A stretch of DNA of 64,000 nucleotides from NCBI GenBank assembly GCA_030428885.1, contig JAUIEJ010000001.1:434001-498000 (forward strand), read 5' to 3'. The notes beneath the pieces were generated by a model, which had not been told where the DNA came from, did no database searches, and worked only from the letters and a program-made list of their open reading frames with translations. This DNA is from Gemmatimonadota bacterium. GTDB taxonomy: Bacteria; Gemmatimonadota; Gemmatimonadetes; Longimicrobiales; Gaopeijiaceae. Shown piece after piece: positions 26,004-34,766 of this stretch. The position numbers were made by a program, and so were the translations under genes. Within the stretch, counting starts at the first letter, position 1. Every line of letters starts with the position of its first letter.

Positions 26004-26855
26004 GTGCTCGCGACGGTTCTCGCGGTCCTGTGGATCGGGATCGCCGGGTGGGTCACGTGGTCCGGGTTGGATTTCTACCTCCTTCCCCTGGATCAGCGTG
26101 CCTATTCCCCCTTGTTCGACCAATGGGGCCCCACCGGGTTGTGGGGCCAGGGACTGGGCATCGTGGGGACCGCCATGATGACCCTCGGGGTCGTGGGCTA
26201 CATGGTGCGGAAACGGGTCGGCGTCCTGCAGTCGGCCGGCTCCCTCCGGCATTGGCTCCAGGTGCACATCTTCCTCTGCACCCTCGGGCCCTACTTCGTG
26301 ATGCTGCATACGACCTTCAAGTTCGGCGGCATCATCTCCGTGGCGTTCTGGAGCATGGCCGTGGTCGTGGCCAGCGGCGTCTTCGGACGCTACGTCTACG
26401 CCCGGATTCCCAAGACCATCCAGGGTCGATTCCTCGATCTCGAGGCGGTGATCGAGCGGAGTCGGGCCCTGGTGGACACGCTCCACGAACGGACCGGAAT
26501 CGCCGCCGACGAGATCCGCGCCCTCCTCGAGGGCGACCCGGTTCCGGCTCGCGCCCCCGGGCTGGTGGGGTCCCTGGCCCTGGCCGTGCGGTCCGACGTC
26601 GAAGGTCGCCGCACCCGCCGGGAAGTGCGGCGGTTTCTTCGGGCCCGATCGGTTCCCGCCGACCTCCACGCCGGGTTCATCGATCTCGCGGCCCAGCAGC
26701 ACCGGCTGCGGCGGCAGGCGCTCCTCCTCCACCCGTTCCAGCGCCTCTTCCGGTACTGGCACGTCGTCCATCTGCCCCTCGCGGTCACCATGTTCGTGAT
26801 CCTCGCGGTGCACGTGGCGGTGGCCGTGGCGTTCGGCTACACCTGGATCTTCTGA
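26004..26855 (+). CDS. Inner-membrane b-type cytochrome-like protein of the multiheme operon
   Basis: 283 residues from GTG 26004, with AGGAG 10 bases upstream; longer in-frame starts would fall inside the riboswitch. Four to five transmembrane helices: about 1-20, 45-68, 83-105, 110-135 and a C-terminal one (about 255-280). Histidines placed for heme ligation occur in 'HWLQVHIFL', 'FVMLHTTFKFG', 'YWHVVHLPLAV' and 'ILAVHVAVAV', suggesting up to two b-hemes. A cytoplasmic charged stretch (about 145-235) separates the helices. By position it would take electrons from the quinol pool and pass them to the periplasmic cytochromes. I do not recognise a named family with certainty. Confidence 0.7.
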   Translation: MLATVLAVLWIGIAGWVTWSGLDFYLLPLDQRAYSPLFDQWGPTGLWGQGLGIVGTAMMTLGVVGYMVRKRVGVLQSAGSLRHWLQVHIFLCTLGPYFVMLHTTFKFGGIISVAFWSMAVVVASGVFGRYVYARIPKTIQGRFLDLEAVIERSRALVDTLHERTGIAADEIRALLEGDPVPARAPGLVGSLALAVRSDVEGRRTRREVRRFLRARSVPADLHAGFIDLAAQQHRLRRQALLLHPFQRLFRYWHVVHLPLAVTMFVILAVHVAVAVAFGYTWIF

Positions 26856-26857
26856 CC

Positions 26858-27457
26858 ATGCCGTCCTCCGCCCGCCTCCCCCTCGCCCTGTCCCTCGTTC
26901 TCGGACTGGCCATCTCGGGGGTGCTGTATGCCCGGCGCGCCGGGGGACCGGAGTCCGCCCCGGACGATCCGGCGGCGGCCGCCGCCCGGGCCCACGAGGC
27001 CGCCGGGGTCGTGGTGGGCGACGTGGGGCCCGTGGCCCCGGGCTTCCAGGCCCGGATCGACTCCCTCACCGCCCGCATGGAGTCCGCCCCGGACGATCTC
27101 GACCGGGTGCTCGAACTCGCCCGGTTGCTCCACGATGGGCATCGCCCCGACGAGGCCGTCCCCCTCTACCGGCGCGCCCAGGAACTCGAGCCCGGCCGGG
27201 CCGAGGTCACCTACGATCTGGCCGCGGCTCTTTCGGCGGCCGGCGACGGGGAGGGGGCCTCCGACGTCCTGCGGCGCCGGCTGGACGACGTCCCCGACGA
27301 CGCCGTCGCCATGTACAACCTGGGGGCGCTCCGGGCCAACGCCGGGGACACGGAGGGGGCTCGCCGGTGGTTCGACCGCGCGGTGACCACCACGTCGGAC
27401 GGCGCCCTCCGGGCCCGGGCCCGGGAAGCGCTGGACCGTCTCGGAGGCGACCGGTGA
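26858..27457 (+). CDS. TPR protein of the multiheme operon (NrfG/CcmH-like)
   Basis: 199 residues, starting two bases after the previous stop. An N-terminal signal anchor (about 5-25, 'LALSLVLGLAISGVLYA') is followed by three or four TPR units (about 70-195: 'RVLELARLLHDGHRPDEAVPLYRRAQELEPGRAEVTYDLAAAL', 'AVAMYNLGALRANAGDTEGARRWFDRAV'). Anchored TPR proteins of this size resemble NrfG/CcmI, which hold apocytochromes during heme attachment. With 51 heme sites encoded in the next two genes, a role as an apocytochrome or assembly chaperone is plausible. This is inference from context. Confidence 0.75.
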   Translation: MPSSARLPLALSLVLGLAISGVLYARRAGGPESAPDDPAAAAARAHEAAGVVVGDVGPVAPGFQARIDSLTARMESAPDDLDRVLELARLLHDGHRPDEAVPLYRRAQELEPGRAEVTYDLAAALSAAGDGEGASDVLRRRLDDVPDDAVAMYNLGALRANAGDTEGARRWFDRAVTTTSDGALRARAREALDRLGGDR

Positions 27458-28968
27458 TGGGGGCCCGGAGAGCCTCCATCGGCGTCTTCCTCGCCGCGAC
27501 GGCGACCCTGTTCGCCGCGTCGCCGGCGGCCGCTCAGTTGATCTCTCCGGGCAAGCTCGCGGCGCCCCACGCCGAACTCGAGGGGATCCGCAACTGCACC
27601 CGATGCCACCAGCTCGGGCGGCGCGGCGTGAGCCGGGATCTCTGCCTGGACTGCCACACCCCCCTCGGCGCCCGTCTGACTCGCGACGAGGGCTTCCACG
27701 CCTCGCTGGCCGAGCCCGACTGCGCCTCGTGCCACAAGGACCACTTCGGCGTGGAGTTCGAGTTGGTGAAGCTCGACACCCTCGCCTTCGATCACGATCG
27801 CACCGGTCACGTCCTGGAAGGTGCCCACGCCGAGGCCGGCTGCCGGACCTGCCACACCCCGTCGGCCGTGGCCGACCCCGAGGTGCGCCGCGTCAAGGCC
27901 GAGCGGGGGGGCCTGGATCGGACGTTCCTCGGTCTGGCCACCCGGTGCCTCGACTGCCACGCGGGGGACGATCCCCACGCCGGCACCTTCCCCGGTCAGG
28001 CATGCACCGACTGCCACGACCAGACCGACTGGGCGGGGGCCGACGGCTTCGACCACGCCGACACTTCCTACCCCCTCACGGGCCGGCACCGGGCGGCCGA
28101 TTGCACCGGATGCCACGTGAACCTGCCGGCCCGGGGCGCCGGAGACGGGTGGGGTCCCGACGTGGAGCTTCGATTCGACGGGGTTCTCGCCGGGGCCTGC
28201 ACCGACTGTCACGCCGCCGACGATCCCCACGGCGGAGCCATGACCGGTCCCTGTTCGTCGTGCCATGCCACGTCCGGGTGGCGAGGCGTGGACCGCCGCC
28301 GGGTGGAATCGAGCTTCGATCACACCACGACCGGGTTCGATCTGATCGGCGCCCACGGCGCCCTGGAGTGCGCCTCGTGCCACGACGCGGCCGCTGCCGG
28401 CCGCCTCGACGGCATCGCCCTCACCTTCGATCCCGCGAGCCGAGGTCACGCCTTCCCTCCCCCGGCCTCCGACCGATGCATGGCGTGTCACGTCGACCGC
28501 CACGAGGGCCTCTTCGACGACCGTCCGGGTGGTCCGGAATGCGCCGAGTGCCACGGTGTGGCGGAGTGGTTGCCCGCCGACTACGACCTCACCCGCCACA
28601 ACGCCGAGGCCGCCTTCCGTCTGGAAGGATCCCACGCGGTCGTCCCGTGCGTCACCTGCCACGAGACGCCCGACGGCGCTCTGCGCTTCGACATCGGGGT
28701 GCCGGACGGCTGCGCCACCTGTCACGCGGTGGACGATCCCCACGGGGAGCAGTTCGCCGACCGCACGTGTGATTCCTGCCACGGGATCGACGCGTTCACC
28801 CCGGTGGCCGTCGATCACGACGCCACCCGCTATCCCCTCGACGGAGCCCACGCGGACCTCGACTGCGCCTCCTGCCATCGGGCCGAGCCCGACGGGGCGG
28901 GGGGCACCCGGATCCGCTATCGACCCCTGGGCACCGAGTGCCGCGATTGCCACGGAGGTACCCCGTGA
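27457..28968 (+). CDS. 17-heme c-type cytochrome, exported
   Basis: 503 residues; the ATG overlaps the TPR stop (TGATG). A signal peptide (1-26, ending 'AASPAAAQ') is followed by 17 CXXCH motifs counted through the whole length, starting at 'NCTRCHQ' and ending at 'ECRDCHGG'. Between them are repeated distal-histidine patterns ('FDHADTSYPLTGRH', 'FDHTTTGFDLIGAH', 'DHDATRYPLDGAH') that would give bis-histidine hemes. The fold resembles the NapC/cytochrome c3-like class III multiheme family. Expected location is the periplasm, bridging inner and outer membranes. The stop overlaps the next GTG by four bases, so translation is coupled. Confidence 0.93.
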   Translation: MGARRASIGVFLAATATLFAASPAAAQLISPGKLAAPHAELEGIRNCTRCHQLGRRGVSRDLCLDCHTPLGARLTRDEGFHASLAEPDCASCHKDHFGVEFELVKLDTLAFDHDRTGHVLEGAHAEAGCRTCHTPSAVADPEVRRVKAERGGLDRTFLGLATRCLDCHAGDDPHAGTFPGQACTDCHDQTDWAGADGFDHADTSYPLTGRHRAADCTGCHVNLPARGAGDGWGPDVELRFDGVLAGACTDCHAADDPHGGAMTGPCSSCHATSGWRGVDRRRVESSFDHTTTGFDLIGAHGALECASCHDAAAAGRLDGIALTFDPASRGHAFPPPASDRCMACHVDRHEGLFDDRPGGPECAECHGVAEWLPADYDLTRHNAEAAFRLEGSHAVVPCVTCHETPDGALRFDIGVPDGCATCHAVDDPHGEQFADRTCDSCHGIDAFTPVAVDHDATRYPLDGAHADLDCASCHRAEPDGAGGTRIRYRPLGTECRDCHGGTP

Positions 28969-31628
28969 CCCTCCCCCTCCTCTTCCGCCCGCTTCGGGGC
29001 GCCCTGGGGGCGGCCACGGCATGGCTCGCCCTGGCGGCCTCGGGCTTCCTCGCTCCGGTGGCCGCCCAGGAGAATCCCCACGGGCCCCTGCCCGGGGACC
29101 TGGACTGCGCGGCGTGCCACACGCCGGCGGGGTGGGCGCCGCTCCGGCCCGACCTCCAGTTCACCCATGGCGGGCTCCGGGGATTCGAGCTGACCGGTGC
29201 CCACGCCGAGGCCACCTGCGCCTCGTGTCACCTCGATCTGCGGTTCGACGGCCCCACGGTGAGTGCCGCGGACTGCGGAGGCTGCCACGTCGACGTCCAC
29301 GACGGTCAGCTCCTGAACGACTGCGCCTCCTGCCACGACACCGACAGCTTCCGGGACGTCGACGGCTCCCTGGTGCACGCCCTCACGGCCCTGCCCCTCG
29401 ACGGTGCCCATCTGGAAGTGCCGTGTGAGGGCTGTCACGCCGATGAAGGTCGCGGGCTCTACACGGGCCTCGACCCCGACTGTGCCGCCTGCCACCGCAA
29501 CGCCTTCGAGTCCGCCGAGACCGTCGACCACGTGGCCGCCGGCTACCCGACGGATTGTACCCAGTGTCACACGGCGTTGGGATGGTCCGATGCGCCGTTG
29601 TTCGACCACCTGGCGGCCTCCGACGGTTTCGGCCTTCTCGGCGCCCACCGGGAGGTCCAGTGCGCCTCGTGTCACGTCGTGCCGGGAATGGCGCCCATCT
29701 TCGACGCGGCCGGCCCCGACGACTGCGTGGCGTGCCACCAGGTCGATTTCGACCGCGAGCATCCCGGGTCCGACTTCTCGACCGATTGCACGATCTGCCA
29801 CACCGTCGACGAGTGGAGCGTCACCGACTTCGACCACGACCTCACGGGCTTCGATCTGCTGGGGGCCCACGCGCCTCTGGACTGCGGCGATTGCCATACG
29901 AACGGGCACCGGGGACTCTGGTTCGACACCCCCGCCGACGAGCAGGACTGCGTCGTGTGTCATCAGGCCGACTACGACGAGGAACACGCCGGCACCGGGT
30001 TCCCCCTCGAGTGTGCGTCCTGCCACACCGTCGACGACTGGGAAGACGCCGAGTTCGATCACGGTGACACGAACTTCCCCCTCGTCGGTCGCCACGCCGA
30101 CGAGGATTGCACGATCTGCCACGGTCCGGGAGGCACCCTCGTGGTCCCCCGACCGTCGGGCCCCCAGGACTGCGTGTCCTGCCATCAGGCCGACTACGAC
30201 GATGAGCACGCGGGCTCGGGTTTTCCCACGAACTGCCTCGACTGCCACGACCAGAACGACTGGGACGACGCGACCATCGACCACCCGGCCATGGCCAACG
30301 GCTTCGAGCTGCTCGGTCGTCATGCCCAGGCCGAGTGCGCCAGTTGCCACACCACGCCCGACTTCGGCCTCCATTGGGCGGCCCCCTCGGGTCAGAACGA
30401 CTGCGTGGTGTGCCACCAGACCGACTACGACGGCGAGCACGCCGGTACGGGCTTCCCCCTGGACTGCGCGTCCTGCCACGCCGAGACCACCTGGGAGGGG
30501 GCGACCTTCGACCACGGCGACACCGGCTTCCCGCTGAGGGGCGCCCACGACGCGGCCGACTGCGCCACCTGCCACGCCGACGGGGGCACCCTGGTGGTTC
30601 CCCAGCCGACGGGCCCCGACGACTGCGTGTCGTGCCACCAGACCGACTACGACGGGGAGCACGCCGGGTCGGGCTTCCCCTCGAGCTGTCTGGACTGCCA
30701 CACCGAGACCACCTGGGAGGGGGCGACCTTCGACCACGCCACCACCGGCTTCCCGCTGAGGGGGGCCCACGACGCGGCCGACTGCGCGACCTGCCACGGA
30801 GACGGGGGCACCCTGGTGGTTCCCCAGCCCTCGGGCCCCGACGACTGCGTGTCGTGCCACCAGACGGACTACGACGGCGAGCACGCCGGCACCAGCATCC
30901 CCACGAGCTGTCTCGACTGCCACTCGGAGACGACCTGGGAGGGCGCCACCTTCGACCACGCCTCCACCGGCTTCCCGCTCGTGGGGGCCCACGACGCCGC
31001 CGACTGTGCGACGTGCCACGGTGACGGCGGCACGCTGGTGGTGCCCCAGCCCTCGGGTCCCGACGACTGCGTGACCTGTCACCAGCTCGAGTACGACGGC
31101 GAGCACGGAGGGTCGGGGCTGCCCACCACCTGCCTGGACTGCCACAGCCAGACCACGTGGGAAGGCGCCACGTTCGACCACGGGACCACGGGCTTCGCCC
31201 TCGTGGGGGCCCACGACGCGGCCCAGTGCGCGTCGTGCCACGTGATTCCCGGGTACGCGCTCCACACGGGAACCCCGTCGTTCCAGGACGACTGCGTGGC
31301 GTGCCACCAGACCGACTACGACGGGGAGCACGCCGGGAGCGGGTATCCGAACACCTGTCTGGTCTGCCACGATCAGACCGCCTGGGACAACTCGAGCTTC
31401 GATCACGACGCCCAGTACTTCCCGATCTTCTCGGGCAAGCACCGCACGGAGTGGGGCAACCAGTGCTCCACGTGCCACACCGACCCCCTCGACTACGCCG
31501 TCTTCACCTGCATCGACTGCCACGAGCACCGACAGTCGAAGGCCGATGATCAGCACAAGGACGAGTCGGGATACGCGTGGGACAGCGCCGCCTGCTACTC
31601 CTGCCACGCCAACGGGAGAAGCGAATGA
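28965..31628 (+). CDS. 34-heme c-type cytochrome with tandem three-heme repeats
   Basis: 887 residues. GTG 28965 overlaps the previous stop and has GGAGG seven bases upstream. A signal peptide ends about residue 35 ('FLAPVAAQ'). I count 34 CXXCH sites; there is no transmembrane helix or lipobox. From 29721 the gene is made of eight tandem units of 222-231 bases (74-77 residues), each with three CXXCH and three more conserved histidines (in 'DGEH', 'FDH' and 'GAH'), a set sufficient for three bis-His hemes. Such linear arrays conduct electrons over long distances in metal-reducing bacteria. It is probably the extracellular or porin-embedded conductor; heme loading is not proven. Confidence 0.93.
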   Translation: MTLPLLFRPLRGALGAATAWLALAASGFLAPVAAQENPHGPLPGDLDCAACHTPAGWAPLRPDLQFTHGGLRGFELTGAHAEATCASCHLDLRFDGPTVSAADCGGCHVDVHDGQLLNDCASCHDTDSFRDVDGSLVHALTALPLDGAHLEVPCEGCHADEGRGLYTGLDPDCAACHRNAFESAETVDHVAAGYPTDCTQCHTALGWSDAPLFDHLAASDGFGLLGAHREVQCASCHVVPGMAPIFDAAGPDDCVACHQVDFDREHPGSDFSTDCTICHTVDEWSVTDFDHDLTGFDLLGAHAPLDCGDCHTNGHRGLWFDTPADEQDCVVCHQADYDEEHAGTGFPLECASCHTVDDWEDAEFDHGDTNFPLVGRHADEDCTICHGPGGTLVVPRPSGPQDCVSCHQADYDDEHAGSGFPTNCLDCHDQNDWDDATIDHPAMANGFELLGRHAQAECASCHTTPDFGLHWAAPSGQNDCVVCHQTDYDGEHAGTGFPLDCASCHAETTWEGATFDHGDTGFPLRGAHDAADCATCHADGGTLVVPQPTGPDDCVSCHQTDYDGEHAGSGFPSSCLDCHTETTWEGATFDHATTGFPLRGAHDAADCATCHGDGGTLVVPQPSGPDDCVSCHQTDYDGEHAGTSIPTSCLDCHSETTWEGATFDHASTGFPLVGAHDAADCATCHGDGGTLVVPQPSGPDDCVTCHQLEYDGEHGGSGLPTTCLDCHSQTTWEGATFDHGTTGFALVGAHDAAQCASCHVIPGYALHTGTPSFQDDCVACHQTDYDGEHAGSGYPNTCLVCHDQTAWDNSSFDHDAQYFPIFSGKHRTEWGNQCSTCHTDPLDYAVFTCIDCHEHRQSKADDQHKDESGYAWDSAACYSCHANGRSE
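29721..31512 (+). repeat. Eight tandem 222-231 bp repeats inside the 34-heme cytochrome gene
   Basis: Each unit begins at GACTGCGT (the 'DDCVxCHQ' motif) at 29721, 29946, 30168, 30399, 30621, 30843, 31065 and 31290. Spacings are 225, 222, 231, 222, 222, 222 and 225 bases. The units at 30399, 30621 and 30843 are nearly identical in DNA, including silent positions, which points to recent unequal crossing-over or ongoing gene conversion; outer units are more diverged. The unit length stays a multiple of three, so gain or loss of a unit would add or remove exactly three hemes. Confidence 0.9.
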
Positions 31629-33310
31629 GAATCGGGTCCGGCGTGGCCGCCTGGATGGTCGCCGCCACCCTCGCCGGGGCGCCGGTGGACCTTCACGCCC
31701 AGGACCCCGCACCGGGGCCTCGGGTCGAAGCCCGGGTGCGGCAGGTGGCGGGCTCCACGATCTACGTCGACCTGGGCACGGACCACGGTCTGGCCGTGGG
31801 CGACACGCTGGACGTCTCCCGCCGCGGCGCCGACACCGTCGTCGGGCGACTGACCGTGGCGGTGGCGAGTCCGGTCCGGTCGGTGCTTTCGTTCGCCGGG
31901 GCGGCCTTCTCGGTGACCCGGGGCGAAGTCCTGGCGTTCGGGCTGCTGCGAGCCCCCTCGGTCGAACCGCCTCCCGTCGACGAACCGGCGGAGGCCCCCG
32001 AGCCGGCGGCCGGGCGCTCTCGGGCCGGCGCCTCGCAAGCCGGGGCGGAGCCCGTCGAGGGCGGGAGCGACGACCCGTCGCCCCCGGGCGCCGCCTCCGC
32101 CGCCCCGGTCCGGGCCCCGAGGGTCCCGGCCGTGCCCGCGAGCGGTCGCTGGTCGCTGGAGATGGCCGTGAATCGCTCGAGTTCGGAGGTGGGCACCGAG
32201 GTCGATCCGGTGGAGATCTCCCGCACCTTCGCCACGCCCGCGCTGCGACTCGATCTACGGGCGCCCGGGGCCGTGGGGGGCTTCGACCTGCGCCTCAGTA
32301 CGCGCACGACGTACCGCTACGGCACCGACCCGGGCTTCGACCCCACCTGGTCTCCCCGGGTCTACGAGGCGTCACTGGAGCGCCGGTTCGAAGGGGCCCC
32401 GGTGCACCTCGTCCTGGGGCGATTCCACTCTCCGGGGGAGTCGTTCAGCGGCTACTGGGACGGCGCCTCATTGCGCCTCGGGGGCAAGGGATTCGGCGTG
32501 GGAGCCATAGCCGGACTCCAGCCCGATCGATGGAACCAGCTCCCCACGGCCGACCTCCCCAAGGCGTCGGTGTTCATGGACTTCGACAGGAACGGCGAAG
32601 GGGTGCGTTGGCTCGGCGACGTGTCCGCCCACGTGGCGTGGCCCAGCGACGGCGCCCCCACCCATACGTGGTTCGGGTTCGGACAGCGGGTGTCCACCGA
32701 CCGACTCCGCCTGCGGCAGGAGGTCCAGGTCGATCGCGACCCGTTCGAGGGGGGTCTCCACCTCTCCCTCCTCACCGCGCGGGCCTCCTTCGCGGCGTCC
32801 CCGGCCTTCGACGTGCGAGCCGGCGTCTCCCGTCGGGAAACCTACCTGGTCTGGGCGTTGGACGGAGACGACCTCTTCTCATCGCGGCGGGACCGGGCCG
32901 ACGTCGGCGTCTCGATCCGGGGCGGCGGTCGCTACTGGTCCACCGACGTCGGGCTGAACCGCGACGTGGCGGGCAACGTCACCCGCTCCGTCACGTCGTC
33001 GTTCTCTGCTCCCCGGGTCGCCGGGAGCGTGGGCTTCCTCGCCTCGGCGTCGTGGTGGGACGGCGACACGGGCCATGCCCTCTCGATGGCTCCTTCCCTG
33101 TCGTGGCGGTGGGGTTCGGCCCGCCTCCGCACGGGCTATCGGTTCTACTCCTCCGACGTTCTCGGTCGGGCCCGCACCACCCATTCGCCCGACGTCTCCA
33201 TCGACGTACCCTTCTCCGGGGGCGTCCGAGCGACCCTGCGAATGCGGGGACGGTGGGGCGACGCGGTGCGGAGCGAGTTCGTGCAGTTCAATCTCAGTCG
33301 CGTCTTCTGA
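31625..33310 (+). CDS. Outer-membrane beta-barrel (porin-like) partner of the multiheme cytochromes
   Basis: 561 residues; ATG overlaps the 34-heme stop (ATGA). A signal peptide ends about residue 26 ('VDLHAQ'). Residues about 30-110 form a small beta domain ('STIYVDLGTDHGLAVGDTLDVSRRG', resembling the FlgT C-terminal fold), then a Pro/Ala/Glu linker (about 115-175). From about 180 there are alternating amphipathic strands with aromatic girdles, and the protein ends 'FVQFNLSRVF', with the C-terminal phenylalanine required by the BAM machinery. In porin-cytochrome systems such a barrel sheathes a multiheme cytochrome across the outer membrane. The sequence shows a barrel; the specific role rests on operon position. 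Confidence 0.8.
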   Translation: MRIGSGVAAWMVAATLAGAPVDLHAQDPAPGPRVEARVRQVAGSTIYVDLGTDHGLAVGDTLDVSRRGADTVVGRLTVAVASPVRSVLSFAGAAFSVTRGEVLAFGLLRAPSVEPPPVDEPAEAPEPAAGRSRAGASQAGAEPVEGGSDDPSPPGAASAAPVRAPRVPAVPASGRWSLEMAVNRSSSEVGTEVDPVEISRTFATPALRLDLRAPGAVGGFDLRLSTRTTYRYGTDPGFDPTWSPRVYEASLERRFEGAPVHLVLGRFHSPGESFSGYWDGASLRLGGKGFGVGAIAGLQPDRWNQLPTADLPKASVFMDFDRNGEGVRWLGDVSAHVAWPSDGAPTHTWFGFGQRVSTDRLRLRQEVQVDRDPFEGGLHLSLLTARASFAASPAFDVRAGVSRRETYLVWALDGDDLFSSRRDRADVGVSIRGGGRYWSTDVGLNRDVAGNVTRSVTSSFSAPRVAGSVGFLASASWWDGDTGHALSMAPSLSWRWGSARLRTGYRFYSSDVLGRARTTHSPDVSIDVPFSGGVRATLRMRGRWGDAVRSEFVQFNLSRVF

Positions 33311-33320
33311 CGAGTTCGTG

Positions 33321-34643
33321 ATGGATCCGGCCCTCCTGGAAAACCCGCTGGTGTTCTGGCTTCTGGCGGGACTGCTCACGGCGGTGGTCTCGCTGCCCTT
33401 CGTGCTCCATGCCCGGCGGAAGGAGCTCGAAACCATCGAGGCCCGTGAGGAGGCGTCGCGCTACGGCCTGGACATCCCCGCGAGCCTTCATCCCGTGGTG
33501 GATCCGGGGGGGTGCATCGGCATCTCCAACTGCGTGAAGGTCTGCCCCGAAGACGTACTGGGCATCGAACACGGGCAGGCGGTGGCGGTGCGGCCGGCCC
33601 GCTGCATCGGCCACGGGCTCTGCGAGCGCGTGTGCCCCGTCGACGCGATCCAGCTCGTATTCGGCACGGCCACCCGGGGCGTCGAGCTGCCCCGGATCAA
33701 GGAGAACTTCGAGACCAACGTCGAAGGGATCTACGTGGTGGGAGAGCTGGGGGGCATGGGGCTGGTGGCCAACGCCTTCGAGCAGGGACGGCAGTGCATC
33801 GAGGGCATCGTGAAGGAGTCCGCGAAGGGTCCGCCGGGCATCGCCGACCTCATCATCGTGGGGTGCGGACCCGCGGGGCTGTCCGCCTCCCTCACCGCCC
33901 TCCACCACGGCATGACGTTCCTGACCCTGGAGAAGGAGGACGTGGGCGGCACCGTGGCCCACTACCCCCGCAAGAAGTTGGTCATGACGCGGCCCGTGAA
34001 GGTGCCGGGCTACGGCAAGCTCTCCTTCCGTGAGGTGCGGAAGGAAGAGCTCATGGGCGTCTGGCAGGACGTCATCGACCGCTCGGGGCTCGAGGTCCTC
34101 ACCGGCGAAACCGTCGAGGGCATCCAGAAGGTCGGGCGCCACCACTTCCGGGTGGTGTCCAGCGGCGGCACGTACGAGGCCGCCCGGGTGATCCTGGCCA
34201 TCGGCCGGCGGGGCGTCCCCCGCAAGCTCGGGGTGCCGGGGGAGGCGGCCCCCCACGTGCAGTACTCGCTCCGGGAGCCCGAGGTGTACAAGGGGGAGCG
34301 GGTCCTGGTGGTGGGTGGCGGCGACTCGGCCGTGGAGGCCGCTCTCGCCCTGGCCGACCAGCCCGACACCGAGGTGCGCATGTCGTACCGCCGCGAGGCC
34401 TTCAACCGCATCAAGCCCGGCAACTTCGACCGCATCGCCCGGGCCCAGGACGACGGGGCGGTGGAGGTACTCTGGCGGTCCAACACCACGCGCATCGAAC
34501 CCGAGGCGGTGCACCTGGAACTCGAGGAAGAGGCCGTCGCCGTCCCCGCCGACCAGGTCTTCATCTTCGCCGGGGGCGTGCTCCCCACGGCCTTCCTCCG
34601 CAACTGCGGAATCCAGATCGAGACGAAGTTCGGGCAGCCCTGA
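33321..34643 (+). CDS. Membrane-anchored ferredoxin-like/FAD/NAD(P)-binding oxidoreductase
   Basis: 440 residues from ATG 33321, ten bases after the barrel gene. A transmembrane helix (about 9-30) comes first. Two ferredoxin-like motifs follow (about 55-105), 'CIGISNCVKVCP' and 'CIGHGLCERVCP'; each has three cysteines in C-x5-C-x3-CP spacing and lacks the second cysteine of a normal 4Fe-4S motif (Ile and His instead). Then a thioredoxin-reductase-like part: FAD-binding 'DLIIVGCGPAGLSASL' and NAD(P)-binding 'VLVVGGGDSAVEAALAL', ending 'GIQIETKFG'. No redox CxxC of thioredoxin reductase is seen. It could connect NAD(P)H with the membrane cytochrome. Confidence 0.85.
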   Translation: MDPALLENPLVFWLLAGLLTAVVSLPFVLHARRKELETIEAREEASRYGLDIPASLHPVVDPGGCIGISNCVKVCPEDVLGIEHGQAVAVRPARCIGHGLCERVCPVDAIQLVFGTATRGVELPRIKENFETNVEGIYVVGELGGMGLVANAFEQGRQCIEGIVKESAKGPPGIADLIIVGCGPAGLSASLTALHHGMTFLTLEKEDVGGTVAHYPRKKLVMTRPVKVPGYGKLSFREVRKEELMGVWQDVIDRSGLEVLTGETVEGIQKVGRHHFRVVSSGGTYEAARVILAIGRRGVPRKLGVPGEAAPHVQYSLREPEVYKGERVLVVGGGDSAVEAALALADQPDTEVRMSYRREAFNRIKPGNFDRIARAQDDGAVEVLWRSNTTRIEPEAVHLELEEEAVAVPADQVFIFAGGVLPTAFLRNCGIQIETKFGQP

Positions 34644-34766
34644 CCCACCGACGCGGGGCCCTCCGCGGCGCCCGTCGTTTCCGGTGCGGGTCCCGATCCC
34701 CTAGGTTGCCGGGCCGCGCGTCGGCCCGGTCCCGCGCCCCTTCGTCGTCTCATCGCCCCCGCCTCC

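Noticed and set aside
29721-31512. CRISPR-like periodic repeat
   Set aside because: Units are 222-231 bases and code for CXXCH heme repeats in one open frame. There are no short repeats with unique spacers.
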